Assembly (NCBI GenBank): GCA_003612485.1
Contig: RAZA01000004.1
Location: 62,001 to 126,000 of the forward strand
Length of the DNA stretch: 64,000 nucleotides
Direction: 5' to 3'
DNA from: a bacterium D16-50
Lineage (GTDB): Bacteria > Bacillota > Clostridia > Lachnospirales > Lachnospiraceae
Positions within the stretch are counted from its first letter, which is position 1. Every line of letters starts with the position of its first letter. Under the pieces are notes generated by a model, which worked only from the letters and a program-made list of their open reading frames with translations, did no database searches and was not told the DNA's origin. Position numbers and translations under genes: made by a program. Below are positions 45,047-53,571 of this stretch, piece after piece.

Positions 45047-45238
45047 ATTGGGCTGAGGTATTATGATCCGGAACGAGGAAGCCTTCGGGGAATCAGAGGG
45101 GCTTATGATCCGGAACGATATATTTCACAAAGACTGATGGTTGGGCAGACGCTGCAGGAACTATGGGGCGTCTGCCTGACGTGCAGGCAGGAGCAGAAAC
45201 GATTCATGTGCCTTTGTACAATGGAAGGGCCTGCCTGA
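45047..45238 (+). pseudogene. Possible RHS/YD-repeat remnant
   Basis: In one frame the gap after the GH51 gene reads GLRYYDPERGSLRGIRGAYD followed by PERYISQRL, then stays open to TGA at 45236. GLRYYDPExG and YISQ are hallmarks of RHS repeat-associated core ends, and the YDPER segment appears twice as if by a slipped duplication (direct repeat TATGATCCGGAACGA). No start codon or upstream RHS sequence exists, so it can only be a fragment. The match is short and chance is possible. Confidence 0.35.
45172..45190 (+). other. Short hairpin before the PL11 gene
   Basis: CTGCCTG-ACGTG-CAGGCAG forms a 7-bp stem about 50 bases before the first possible start of the lyase gene. It resembles the CCTGCC-GGCAGG hairpins at 38171 and 38261. 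Confidence 0.35.
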
Positions 45239-45242
45239 ACAT

Positions 45243-47519
45243 ATGATGCGGAATGAAGGAATGGCGAGGGAAGGCATGTTGAGAAGGGGAAGCAGGAAAG
45301 AAACGGGACAAGATGTATATTCAGATCCGCTTAACGGGAAAAGGCAGCAGGAAGCTTGTCCGGGCATAGGGGACGGCAAAAGGCGGGGAAAGGGCAGGCT
45401 AGGGATATGGGGGTTGGCATTGTGCATGACGGCAGCGCTGACAGCCTGCGGAGAGGAAAACCGCCCCCCGGAGGAAGGGCTGAGTTCTGCGGCGGACATG
45501 TCCGCGGAGGCGTCAGAGTCTGGGGACGCCTCCGGGCAGGCATCAGAGGAGCCCAAGGAGACCCAGACTCCTGAGCAGACCCCTGAGCCGGAAACGGATC
45601 CTGCGGTGACGGTCTACGGGGAGCTGAGCAGTGTGGGCCAATATGCCCCTGCGGAGACTTATTCCCGCCGGGGACTGGTGGCGGTGAAGGCCGAGAACGG
45701 CGTTTTCGTCAGCTGGAGGAGCTTTGGGGCGGACTCGGATGCCGTCAGCTTTACGCTGGAGCGCAACGGGACTTTGGTCTATTCCGGCCCGCTGACCAAC
45801 TATCTGGATACGGAGGGCCGTCCGGGGGATGCTTATAGACTCACTGCAAGCGAGGGAATCTCCTCACAAGGGGAGGAAACTCTGGCCTGGGAGGCCGAGT
45901 ATCAGGAGTTTGTGCTGAAAGTGCCGGAGCCGCAGATGATGCCGGATGCCAGTGTCACCCATTATACGGCCAATGATATGTCCGTAGGGGATCTGGACGG
46001 GGACGGAGAGCTGGAGCTGGTGGTGAAATGGTATCCCGACAATGCACAGGACAACTCCAAGGACGGGTATACGGGAACCACCTTTCTGGATGCCTACGAC
46101 ATCGACATTGCCTCCGGGGATGCCCGGCTGATGTGGCGTATAGACCTTGGACTGAACATCCGCTCCGGGGCCCACTACACCCAGTTTCAGGTATGGGACT
46201 ATGACGGTGACGGCAGGGCGGAGCTGATCTGCAAGACTGCCGACGGCACAACCACCTATGACGGAAATCTGCAGGAGACGGGACATGTGGGGGCTGTCAG
46301 CATGGGGGAGCTGAATGTGACCGATAGGAGCAATCCCACGGGATATGACTTCCGCCTGCACAGCGGCAGGCTGGGCCGCATCGTGAAGGGGCAGGAATAT
46401 CTGACCGCCTTCGACGGCGAGACGGGCAGTATCGTGGACACGGTGGAATATATTCCTGCCAGAGGGCCCTATGATGAAGCGTCCGGAACCTGGGATACCA
46501 GCAACTGGGGCCTGAAGAACGGGGTGCCTGCGGAGAAGAACGACGGATATGCCAATCGGGCGGACCGGTTCCTTTCAGCCACCGCTTATCTGGACGAAGG
46601 ATCTGCCTGCGCTGTCTTTGCCAGAGGCTACTATGGCAGGACGGCCATCACAGCATGGAAGCTTATAGACGGGAAGCTTGAGATGAAATGGGCCTTTGAC
46701 GCCCCCAATGAATCAAAATACGCGGCTCAGGGGAACCACGGCCTGTCTGTGAACGATGTGGACGGGGACGGTCTGGACGAGATCATATATGGCTCTCTGA
46801 CCATGGATGATGACGGGACGCCCCTTTACGTCACCGGACTTGGGCATGGGGATGCCATGCATGTCAGCGACTGGAACGGGGACGGGAGGCTTGAGGTGTT
46901 TCAGGTGCATGAGGAGGCCGGGGCCCAGTACCATGTGGAGCTGCACGACGCAAAGACAGGGGAGATTCTGTGGGGCTATTACAACGGCAAGGACACTGGC
47001 CGGGGCGTGGCGGCGGATATAGATCCCCGCTATCCCGGAGCGGAGATGTGGTGCGCCGTCACCAACGTGACCTATGACTGTCAGGGCAATATCATCTATG
47101 AGGATGCCAAGCCCAGCCAGAATTTTTCCATCTTCTGGGACGGGGATCTGCTGATGGAGCTGTTCGACTATGATTCCGTAGAAGGAAATGTGCCTCAGGT
47201 ACAGAAATGGGATTATGAGAATCTAAAGACGGAAGTGCTTCTTGAGGCTCAGGGCGCAGCCTTGAACAACGGGACAAAGGGCAACGCAGGGCTGGTGGCA
47301 GATATCTATGGCGACTGGAGGGAGGAGTTCATCGTCAGGGATAGAGATGACAGCAGCAGGATCCGCATATATTCCACTGCCTTTGAGACGGAGTACGTGT
47401 TTCCTTGTCTTCTGGAGGATAGGGCTTATCGGGAAGGGGTGGCCTGGCAGAATGTTGCTTACAATCAGCCCGCAAACCTGACGGTGCTGTTGAGCAGGGA
47501 GCCGGACGCGGCCAGATAG
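45243..47519 (+). CDS. PL11-type rhamnogalacturonan lyase lipoprotein
   Basis: Exported lyase similar to B. subtilis YesW/YesX, which cut the rhamnogalacturonan I backbone of pectin. The hydrophobic LGIWGLALCMTAALTACGEE has a lipobox, so it should be anchored outside the cell, followed by a Glu/Pro/Thr-rich linker. The catalytic eight-bladed propeller carries repeated calcium-site motifs DLDGDGELEL, DYDGDGRAEL, DVDGDGLDEI and DWNGDGRLEV. The frame allows 758 residues, but about 50 residues before the signal is too long; ATG 45276 after GAGGGAAGG may be the true start, still with a long polar lead. It fits with the GH51 and GH127 genes. Confidence 0.88.
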   Translation: MMRNEGMAREGMLRRGSRKETGQDVYSDPLNGKRQQEACPGIGDGKRRGKGRLGIWGLALCMTAALTACGEENRPPEEGLSSAADMSAEASESGDASGQASEEPKETQTPEQTPEPETDPAVTVYGELSSVGQYAPAETYSRRGLVAVKAENGVFVSWRSFGADSDAVSFTLERNGTLVYSGPLTNYLDTEGRPGDAYRLTASEGISSQGEETLAWEAEYQEFVLKVPEPQMMPDASVTHYTANDMSVGDLDGDGELELVVKWYPDNAQDNSKDGYTGTTFLDAYDIDIASGDARLMWRIDLGLNIRSGAHYTQFQVWDYDGDGRAELICKTADGTTTYDGNLQETGHVGAVSMGELNVTDRSNPTGYDFRLHSGRLGRIVKGQEYLTAFDGETGSIVDTVEYIPARGPYDEASGTWDTSNWGLKNGVPAEKNDGYANRADRFLSATAYLDEGSACAVFARGYYGRTAITAWKLIDGKLEMKWAFDAPNESKYAAQGNHGLSVNDVDGDGLDEIIYGSLTMDDDGTPLYVTGLGHGDAMHVSDWNGDGRLEVFQVHEEAGAQYHVELHDAKTGEILWGYYNGKDTGRGVAADIDPRYPGAEMWCAVTNVTYDCQGNIIYEDAKPSQNFSIFWDGDLLMELFDYDSVEGNVPQVQKWDYENLKTEVLLEAQGAALNNGTKGNAGLVADIYGDWREEFIVRDRDDSSRIRIYSTAFETEYVFPCLLEDRAYREGVAWQNVAYNQPANLTVLLSREPDAAR

Positions 47520-47576
47520 AGAGATTTTTCAAATAAAAAGAGCCGTTCCTGCAAAAGATGCTTTACGGCGGAAAGA

Positions 47577-47610
47577 ATTGCCCTGACTCCTGCAGGGGAG
47601 TCAGGGCAAT
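47577..47610. terminator. Bidirectional terminator-like hairpin
   Basis: A perfect 14-bp stem (47577-47590 with 47597-47610, core GCCCTGACTCC) lies between the plus-strand lyase gene and the minus-strand small peptide gene. On the minus strand TCTTTC follows; on the plus strand CTTATG. A weaker GCCGT-ACGGC hairpin at 47542-47569 precedes it. Confidence 0.65.
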
Positions 47611-47663
47611 CTTATGTATGCGGTGGGAATGCTTCCTTCCCTCTGTTTTTTAAGTTCTTTTTT

Positions 47664-47777
47664 TCAGTCAGTGCTTTCGTCCGCGTCTGCCGCCACGGCG
47701 GAAACCACGCTGGAAACAACGGAAACCACTACCGCAAACAAGATGATCAGTAAGCCGCCTGCCAGAACAATAAACAT
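47664..47777 (-). CDS. 37-residue single-pass membrane peptide
   Basis: Small gene with all parts of a transcription unit. Translation gives MFIVLAGGLLIILFAVVVSV, then VSSVVSAVAADADESTD: a single hydrophobic helix (residues 2-31) and a short acidic C-terminal tail. GAGAGG lies 7-8 bases before the ATG. A consensus extended -10 promoter is at 47831-47859 and a terminator-like hairpin at 47577-47610. I recognise no family. It could be a small regulatory membrane protein or a type I toxin-like peptide; no antisense RNA was identified. It diverges from the operon beginning at 47950. Confidence 0.65.
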   Translation of the reverse strand: MFIVLAGGLLIILFAVVVSVVSSVVSAVAADADESTD

Positions 47778-47830
47778 GATATCGTACCTCTCTTCGTTTC
47801 TCGTGAAGCGCACCAACGACGCTTAGATGC

Positions 47831-47859
47831 ATTATAGCACCTTTTTGCGGAAATCACAA
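47831..47859 (-). promoter_or_regulatory. Promoter of the 37-residue membrane peptide
   Basis: On the minus strand: TTGTGA (47854-47859), 17-base spacer, TATAAT (47831-47836) preceded by TGC (extended -10). It is among the best promoter matches in the window. Confidence 0.75.
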
Positions 47860-47949
47860 GACACAATCGCAGCTGAGGATCATTTTCCGATATTTTGTCT
47901 CCGGAAAATTCGGCCCCCGGTATGATTATTATAAGGAAGATGCCTGACC

Positions 47950-48951
47950 ATGGGAGATGAAACAAAATGGATCAATCGAATAAGCCCGGTGGAAGCCCAG
48001 CAGCTGACAGTCCGTATCCTGACGGTGCTGCCGGAGTCTGCCGCCAGAGACGTGCTGAACGGGCTGTCGGGCCGTGCAGACAGCGTTTTGCCGGATGTGG
48101 TGAGACAGTTGGAGCTCTGCCTTGGACTGAGCAGCGAGCTGAGGAGTGATCCGGCCCGCTATGACAGTCTGGAGGCGCTTTCCATGGCAGCCCTGCGGCG
48201 GCAGACCAACCGGGAAGCATTGAAGAAGCAGGAGTACGGAGCCGTGCTGGGTGTGAACAGAATGCAGAGGAGCCGGCTGGAGAAGGGGACTGCAGTGCTT
48301 TCTCTGGAACAGGTCAGGAACCTCTGCGGCGGGTTTCGGGATCCGGTGCAGAGGCAGTTCTGGGAGAATCTGTTTTTGGAACGGTATCCGGATATGGCGG
48401 ACAGGGGCAGGGAGGCCGGGCCGGCACAGGCCGCTCTGGAGCTGCTTTTGGAGCTTCTTGAGGAGGATAGCCGTCGGATGGCGGCAAATCTTTTGGATGG
48501 CCGGGAGAGGGAAATCCTGAGCCGGATCATGGGACCTACGGTGGAGAAGCCTGATCCTCAGGCTTTCGGCGGAGAACCTGACAGGCTGTATCCCGTGCTT
48601 GCATGGCTTTCGGCCCGGCAGGGTATGCTGATAGCGGATGTGGCGGCGGAGGAGATCGGCATCAGCTCCAATACATGGTATGCATGGAAAAAGGTCTGGG
48701 AGGAGGCCGAACGGAGCGGTTTTCAAAAAGGGATACCCAAGAATCGGCTGAAGCGGGTTCATATGATTCTGCTGGGGATCCTGTTCGGGCTGGATTATCC
48801 CCAGAGCGTATATTTTCTGGCGCTGTCAGGATACCGCTATGTGTCCGGGGAACCGGACGATGCGGTTCTTGGGTATTTGAGATCTTCCGTCGGCTCTCGG
48901 GAAGAGCTGGCGCGCTATTTGAAGGAAGGCATCCATACCGGAAAATGGTAG
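47950..48951 (+). CDS. Uncharacterised protein with HTH-like segment, first gene of novel cluster
   Basis: Protein of 333 residues that I cannot place in a family. Around residues 92-125 the sequence KKQEYGAVLGVNRMQRSRLE resembles an XRE-type helix-turn-helix. The second half contains ADVAAEEIGISSNTWYAWKK, which also looks like a helix-turn-helix recognition segment, then a hydrophobic MILLGILFGLDYPQSVYFLA. No signal peptide. AAGGAAG lies 8 bases before the ATG. It heads a run of eight same-strand genes and may be its regulator or an adaptor; both are inferences. Confidence 0.75.
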   Translation: MGDETKWINRISPVEAQQLTVRILTVLPESAARDVLNGLSGRADSVLPDVVRQLELCLGLSSELRSDPARYDSLEALSMAALRRQTNREALKKQEYGAVLGVNRMQRSRLEKGTAVLSLEQVRNLCGGFRDPVQRQFWENLFLERYPDMADRGREAGPAQAALELLLELLEEDSRRMAANLLDGREREILSRIMGPTVEKPDPQAFGGEPDRLYPVLAWLSARQGMLIADVAAEEIGISSNTWYAWKKVWEEAERSGFQKGIPKNRLKRVHMILLGILFGLDYPQSVYFLALSGYRYVSGEPDDAVLGYLRSSVGSREELARYLKEGIHTGKW

Positions 48952-49050
48952 GCAGACACATAGGCCGAAATCGGGCAAAAAGGCAGCCATTGTGGATAAG
49001 GAAGGACGGGCGCAGGGCATTTAAGGGGCAAAGACAGGGAGCAGAGGACA

Positions 49051-50079
49051 ATGAAGGCGGACGATAGGAGTTTTGAGATCAATTATAAGGATTTGGTTCG
49101 GATTTCGGATAGGGGAGAGGACATCTACGGAAGCGAGCTTGGCAGGGACATAGTCAGGGCAGGCTGTGGGGACTGCGCCGTTGCTCTCTCGGTGTCCATG
49201 CTGAAGATGCAGCTGGAGCAGGAGTGGTTCTTTAGCCGGAGGGGCGATCAGGCCATGGCATGTGCCGTCGGCGGGCCGGAATTTTCCCGATTGCTGCATC
49301 AAACCGTCTGCGAATGTGTGGGCAGGCGTCTGGAGCGGTATCGGGGGCCGGCAAAAAGGGGTGCGCTTTTGAACCTGATATACAGTCTGGAAGGGCTTTT
49401 GCCCAAAGGGAAGAATCTCTGGACGGAACGGGACAGGGCTGTGGCCGCCCGCCTGCCCGAGGACGAGCTGATATCTCTGGCGGCCTATGAGGCGCAGCGC
49501 CATGCGGGCGGGCTGTGGGCGGCCTATGGGCAGGAGGACAAAAAAGCTGCGGATGAGCCCCAAAAGCCTATTGTCCGGTCAGGCTGTCATGCTGCGGCAG
49601 CGGCGCTTGCGCTGGCCGCCTATGCGGAATATTCCGATCTGCGCTGTGCGCCGGAGTTGTTGGCAGATATTTCCGCCGCCGCCGCCCATATAGCCTATGC
49701 GAAGCCCAAGGAGGCTTTGACCGCTGCGGGTTACATGGCTCTGCTGACCGCTGCCGCATCCTTGGTGGATCTGGCGGAGGCGCCCCTGTCCGAAATAGAG
49801 GACGAGGAGACCGGAATGGGGGCCCGGATATCCCGAGAACGGGCGGAGGCTTTTTTTCGGCCTTTCATGGGTCTTTTTTCCATAGGCCTGAAATTGGCTA
49901 TGGGCGCCGAGGCCATAGGCCTGCTGGAGGAGGCCGCTGCCGCTGTCAGAGACTTTGTGCCGGAAGCGGAGCAGCCCCCGGCGGCGGATATCCGTTCATG
50001 GCAGGCGGAAACCGGGGAAGGGGAGGCGGAGCCCGTCTCCGAGGCAAAGATATGGGAGCAGGAAGGGGAGTTTTGCTGA
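49051..50079 (+). CDS. Uncharacterised alanine-rich protein of the novel cluster
   Basis: Protein of 342 residues without recognisable family. It begins FEINYKDLVRISDRGEDIYG and is mostly predicted helix, with Ala-rich stretches such as HAAAAALALAAYAEYSD and ALTAAGYMALLTAAASLVDL. These are weakly hydrophobic and might be buried helices rather than membrane spans. The C-terminus is acidic and Pro-rich. It starts 100 bases after the first cluster gene with GAGG close to the ATG. No catalytic motif was seen. Confidence 0.72.
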   Translation: MKADDRSFEINYKDLVRISDRGEDIYGSELGRDIVRAGCGDCAVALSVSMLKMQLEQEWFFSRRGDQAMACAVGGPEFSRLLHQTVCECVGRRLERYRGPAKRGALLNLIYSLEGLLPKGKNLWTERDRAVAARLPEDELISLAAYEAQRHAGGLWAAYGQEDKKAADEPQKPIVRSGCHAAAAALALAAYAEYSDLRCAPELLADISAAAAHIAYAKPKEALTAAGYMALLTAAASLVDLAEAPLSEIEDEETGMGARISRERAEAFFRPFMGLFSIGLKLAMGAEAIGLLEEAAAAVRDFVPEAEQPPAADIRSWQAETGEGEAEPVSEAKIWEQEGEFC

Positions 50080-50110
50080 GGGCTGCCGGGGCATGTAACA
50101 ATTTTTTGTG

Positions 50111-50139
50111 ATGACAATGGGGAAGGCCGGATGTAAGAT
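50111..50139 (+). promoter_or_regulatory. Possible internal promoter in the novel cluster
   Basis: ATGACA (50111-50116), 17-base spacer and TAAGAT (50134-50139), in the 142-base gap before the gene at 50222. Confidence 0.45.
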
Positions 50140-50221
50140 AGAGACAGTCAAGGCGAAAGGATCCGGTTCGCCGGACGGGACGGAAGGAACCGATCATCAT
50201 GAAAAATAGGAGGAGCAGGAT

Positions 50222-51472
50222 ATGAATATCAAGAAAAATCTCAATGATATGACAGGCGCGGCGGCGGAGCTTCGCGAAGGCATGAAGGGCGTTTGGCTGG
50301 CAAAAAAGATCAAGGATGAGCTGGACGGCGGAGCCGATCTGGAGGATATCGTGCTGCGCTACGTTCCCGTTCTGGACGCGGCGACGGTCTACAGCGATAT
50401 GGATCAGCTGCGTATGGGGATTCAGAGCATGCAGGACGCCGCAAGGCAGACCGTGAGTTCCGGGTGGGTCAAAGAGCAGCTGGCGGATGCCTTGTGCGAG
50501 ATGGAAACCCAGCGGCGGGCGGTGTATCTCCAGAATCTGATCAAGGGTGTGGGGGCGGCTTATCCCGACAGCCTGCAAAATGAGGGGACTGCAGAGACTC
50601 TGGAAAGGCTGGAGGAGGCTCGTGAGTATACGGAGGAGGATGTAAGCGCCCTTCTGGACATAGCTGGAACCGTTCTGCCCCAGATAGGAGAGCTGCTTCA
50701 GCGCAGCTGCGTGAAGGCCATGCTGGGTCGCATGGGCAAGCTGGATCACGACAAGGTGGCGGCAGTGATGGATTCTGACAAGGTGACAGTCACGGCATAT
50801 GCGGCTTCCTGTTATATCATGCAGAAGAGGGGCAGGTCGGTGAAGGCGGAGGGGCAGATCGACAAGAATACGCCGGCCTTCGCAGTGGGCGCTGCCGCGG
50901 CGGCAAGTGTGGAGAGCAGCAGGCTGGTGGAGCTGTACAACGTAGGCAAGCTCACAAAGGAGGATCTGACAGACGGACTGAGCAATATCTTTACGGCAGT
51001 GGTCACCTTCGTGGGAAAGAGCCTGCTGAGGCTTCTGGCATTGGGCATATATGTGGTGGCTGTGGTGGCTCTGGCGGAAGTGTTCTTTCACGTTTTCATA
51101 TCACTGGGGGCGTTTCTGTACTTCTCCTTGTTCTGGGTCGTGGTGGGATCGGCGCTGCTGGCCGCCGGCATACTGGGGAGCATCGCCACGGTGGAGGATT
51201 GCGAGGAGCTGATACAGAAGGCGTGGGAGCTTCTCAAGTCGCTGTGGGGCAAGATCGTATCCTTGTGGCATAAGGCGATTGGCGAGGATACCGCAGAAAA
51301 CTCCGCTGAGGAAGAGATGTCCATGGAAGAGGAAATGTCCATGGAAGAAGAGATGTCCATGGAGGAAGAGATGTCCATGGAGGAGGAAACGTCCATGGAA
51401 GAAGAGATGTCCATGGAAGAGGACGATGAGGATGATGAGGCCGAGGACGATTTTGAAGGTTCTTTTGCCTGA
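50222..51472 (+). CDS. Membrane protein with acidic SMEEEM repeat tail
   Basis: Protein of 416 residues, not assigned to a family. Residues 1-260 are helical and soluble-looking (LREGMKGVWLAKKIKDELDG at the start). Two membrane helices follow at about 268-290 and 294-318 (LLALGIYVVAVVALAEVFFH and FLYFSLFWVVVGSALLAAGI). The C-terminal tail after residue 360 consists of six copies of the hexapeptide SMEEEM and ends in a strongly acidic stretch. AGGAGG precedes the ATG. In the cluster it may anchor the other proteins to the membrane, with the acidic tail as a docking or variable region; this is inference. Confidence 0.75.
   Translation: MNIKKNLNDMTGAAAELREGMKGVWLAKKIKDELDGGADLEDIVLRYVPVLDAATVYSDMDQLRMGIQSMQDAARQTVSSGWVKEQLADALCEMETQRRAVYLQNLIKGVGAAYPDSLQNEGTAETLERLEEAREYTEEDVSALLDIAGTVLPQIGELLQRSCVKAMLGRMGKLDHDKVAAVMDSDKVTVTAYAASCYIMQKRGRSVKAEGQIDKNTPAFAVGAAAAASVESSRLVELYNVGKLTKEDLTDGLSNIFTAVVTFVGKSLLRLLALGIYVVAVVALAEVFFHVFISLGAFLYFSLFWVVVGSALLAAGILGSIATVEDCEELIQKAWELLKSLWGKIVSLWHKAIGEDTAENSAEEEMSMEEEMSMEEEMSMEEEMSMEEETSMEEEMSMEEDDEDDEAEDDFEGSFA
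51311..51420 (+). repeat. 18-bp coding tandem repeat
   Basis: About six copies of an 18-base unit (GAAGAGATGTCCATGGAA and close variants) at the end of the preceding gene encode SMEEEM hexapeptides. As the unit is a multiple of three, copy changes keep the frame. Confidence 0.8.
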
Positions 51473-51488
51473 GAAAAGTAAGGTTTCG

Positions 51489-51533
51489 GGGCTGTTCCAT
51501 GTGTGGAGCAGCCCTATCGGCCTATAGGCCGAT
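51489..51533 (+). terminator. Hairpin and 18-bp palindrome between cluster genes
   Basis: GGGCTG-CAGCCC with inner TCCA-TGGA (51489-51514) is followed at once by the perfect palindrome ATCGGCCTATAGGCCGAT (51516-51533). It lies between the repeat-tail gene and the gene at 51567. There is no T run, so it may be a processing site, an attenuator or a protein-binding palindrome. Confidence 0.45.
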
Positions 51534-51566
51534 GTCATATACCCATGATAGAGAGGTAGACAATAA

Positions 51567-52883
51567 ATGTCCGTTTATTACCAGAATGGTCCGGAGATCA
51601 CGAAAATTACAAGGAGAGGGCTGAATTCCTTGTCCATGCTGATCAGCAGGAAGCAGTATCGGATATCCGCGGCACAGCTCACAGACAAATTTGCCTGGGC
51701 CGATATCTATAGGGCCTGGATTATGGCGTGTGTGGATTATATGTGGTTCATGGAGCATGGAGATCCCGAAAAAGAGGCGCCGCAGGAGGAGCAGGTCCGC
51801 ATGGCGAAGCTGTTTCTGGAGGGGGCGGAAGAGTCCCGCTGCCATGAATTCCTGAACCGGTATCGAGAGATGCTGACAAGACCGCACTATCCGAATGTGG
51901 GCAGCAGCGCCGCCGCAGAAAAAATCTGCAGCGAAATTCATGGAAAGATGGCGGGGGCGCCTATTTGGCTGTGTATGCGGGTGACGGCGGTGTGTCTGTT
52001 GACCAACAGCCCTCCGGAAGTTATTTTTTCCGAAGGGCTGAAGTGGCCCGGGGCGCTGCTGGGGCCGACGATTGCAGCAAAGTATGAGTCCGGCGTCATA
52101 GATGTGCGGGAGGGTCTGTTATTTGAGCTTGAACCCGGCGCCGTCTCGGGGCCGGGAATGAAGCTGGCCCCCAGAACACTTCGGAATAAATACAATAAAG
52201 TATGCAGTGTTATCATTCGGTATAAGGGCATAGAGCATCTTGTAAAGATTCCTCCCTACGGATTCCTGAGGGCTGTATTTTCGGAGGGCAGCTGTGTCCG
52301 CTTGGTGAGCCTCAAGGGCGCTATCTCCTGCTGTGACGCCGGAAGCGCAATCCTCCAGAAGGGGGATGATCAAGGAAGCAGGCTGTTTTACGCCCACCGC
52401 AGCGGAGGCGCTTCCAGACTGGTGGGAATGCCCCTGATCGGCCCCTTCTGGGACGCCGCTGCAGACGAGAGAAGCGGGGTTACGGGAGCCGTGGTTCTGA
52501 CCGCCGGGGAGCTGTATTCCACCGTAGATCCCGGACGGAAGATCTCCGAGGGCGACAAAGCGCCGCTGCCTATCCGCTGTTACCGTTCGGGCAGCCAGTG
52601 GGGCTGGCTGTACGATGACGGTGTATTTGTGAGCAATCTGTCCGGCGGCAGGGATATGGAGGGCGTGACCGCCGTGGCCGAGGAGGCGGGACGGGGGCTG
52701 CTGATCTGCCGTCAGGGGCAATTTCTGGACTATCGCAGCAATGTGGAAAGGCAGATAACCGAAGGGGAATTCGTGCAGGCCATGCTGGGCCGTTTCCTGC
52801 AGGCGGGGCAGGACGAGTGCGAGGCTTTGTCCACCCAGTTCATGAGGTGGGCAATTCTGGATTCCGGGGAGGTAAGGCAGTGA
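51567..52883 (+). CDS. Uncharacterised protein of the novel cluster
   Basis: Protein of 438 residues with no family I can name. The N-terminal half is helical (SLSMLISRKQYRISAAQLTD). The C-terminal half, from about 200, alternates short strands and turns, for example VSLKGAISCCDAGSAILQKG and SQWGWLYDDGVFVSNLSGG, like a repeat-built beta domain. No signal peptide or membrane helix. GAGAGGT lies upstream of the ATG. Its stop overlaps the start of the next gene (GTGA), so the two are translationally coupled. Confidence 0.75.
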   Translation: MSVYYQNGPEITKITRRGLNSLSMLISRKQYRISAAQLTDKFAWADIYRAWIMACVDYMWFMEHGDPEKEAPQEEQVRMAKLFLEGAEESRCHEFLNRYREMLTRPHYPNVGSSAAAEKICSEIHGKMAGAPIWLCMRVTAVCLLTNSPPEVIFSEGLKWPGALLGPTIAAKYESGVIDVREGLLFELEPGAVSGPGMKLAPRTLRNKYNKVCSVIIRYKGIEHLVKIPPYGFLRAVFSEGSCVRLVSLKGAISCCDAGSAILQKGDDQGSRLFYAHRSGGASRLVGMPLIGPFWDAAADERSGVTGAVVLTAGELYSTVDPGRKISEGDKAPLPIRCYRSGSQWGWLYDDGVFVSNLSGGRDMEGVTAVAEEAGRGLLICRQGQFLDYRSNVERQITEGEFVQAMLGRFLQAGQDECEALSTQFMRWAILDSGEVRQ

Positions 52884-53476
52884 AGAGGAATGGTGAGAAG
52901 GGCGGAAAAGGCAGCGGCGGACAAGGCGGAGGGCCTGACGGAGAACGGAAATGTGATGAAAGCGCCGGAAAACTGAAGCGTAATAGCCAGAAAACCGAAA
53001 AGCGGGAAGCCGAGAAGCAAAAAGGCAAGAAGCAAAAAGCCGAAAAGCAGAAAACCGAACAGCAAAAAGCCGAACAGCAAAAAAACAAGAGTCAGGAGCC
53101 GGGATATGGGCTGGCGGAGAGGCTGTTGCTGGAACAGTCTATAGCCAAGCTGGTCAACGGGCAGACAGGGCTTTTGATGTTTCTGGATATGCTGCTGCAA
53201 GATGCGGAGGAAAAGGATCTTGCCGGATTTTCATGCCATGCCGAGGGGTATCTCAGAAGAACGGAGAAGCTGAAACCGCTCTTTGCCCGCTATAAGATGT
53301 ACGAGCCCCAAAGTTCGGAGGCGGCGCCCTATCAGGTTCTTTTAAAAATAGGGAATAATCTGGAGAAGAAGATGCGGACAATCCCTTCGGAAGGACTGTC
53401 CCATCAGGAGCTGGACACATGGAGGAAAATGGTGCTGCGGCGCATGGATCTCTACGGTGACCGGGAGAAAGGGTGA
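52880..53476 (+). CDS. Uncharacterised Lys/Gln-rich protein sharing a GQTG domain
   Basis: Protein of 198 residues starting at GTG 52880, which overlaps the previous stop by 4 bases and follows GGGGAGGT. Residues 1-75 are a highly charged low-complexity region made of KQK/AEKQK/TEQQK units. The folded part starts with LLLEQSIAKLVNGQTGLLMF and continues LDMLLQDAEEKDL. The same pattern, LEQ-x6-GQTG-x4-LDM, occurs in the gene at 53572, so the two are paralogues. Function unknown. Confidence 0.75.
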   Translation: MKRNGEKGGKGSGGQGGGPDGERKCDESAGKLKRNSQKTEKREAEKQKGKKQKAEKQKTEQQKAEQQKNKSQEPGYGLAERLLLEQSIAKLVNGQTGLLMFLDMLLQDAEEKDLAGFSCHAEGYLRRTEKLKPLFARYKMYEPQSSEAAPYQVLLKIGNNLEKKMRTIPSEGLSHQELDTWRKMVLRRMDLYGDREKG

Positions 53477-53542
53477 AGACCCGGTGGAAGTATTGCAGGG
53501 ATGGGCATGGGGATTCAATGCCTGAAATATTTTGGCTGTTTG

Positions 53543-53556
53543 CCCGCTGAAGCGGG
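53543..53556 (+). other. Short hairpin before the small membrane gene
   Basis: CCCGC-TGAA-GCGGG forms a 5-bp stem with a tetraloop just upstream of GGGGG, the ribosome binding site region of the gene at 53572. Confidence 0.4.
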
Positions 53557-53571
53557 TACGGGGGTGTGAGC

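Noticed and set aside
47614-47826. Plus-strand 70-codon frame opposite the small membrane peptide gene
   Set aside because: No ribosome binding site, and the minus-strand unit has promoter, binding site and terminator.
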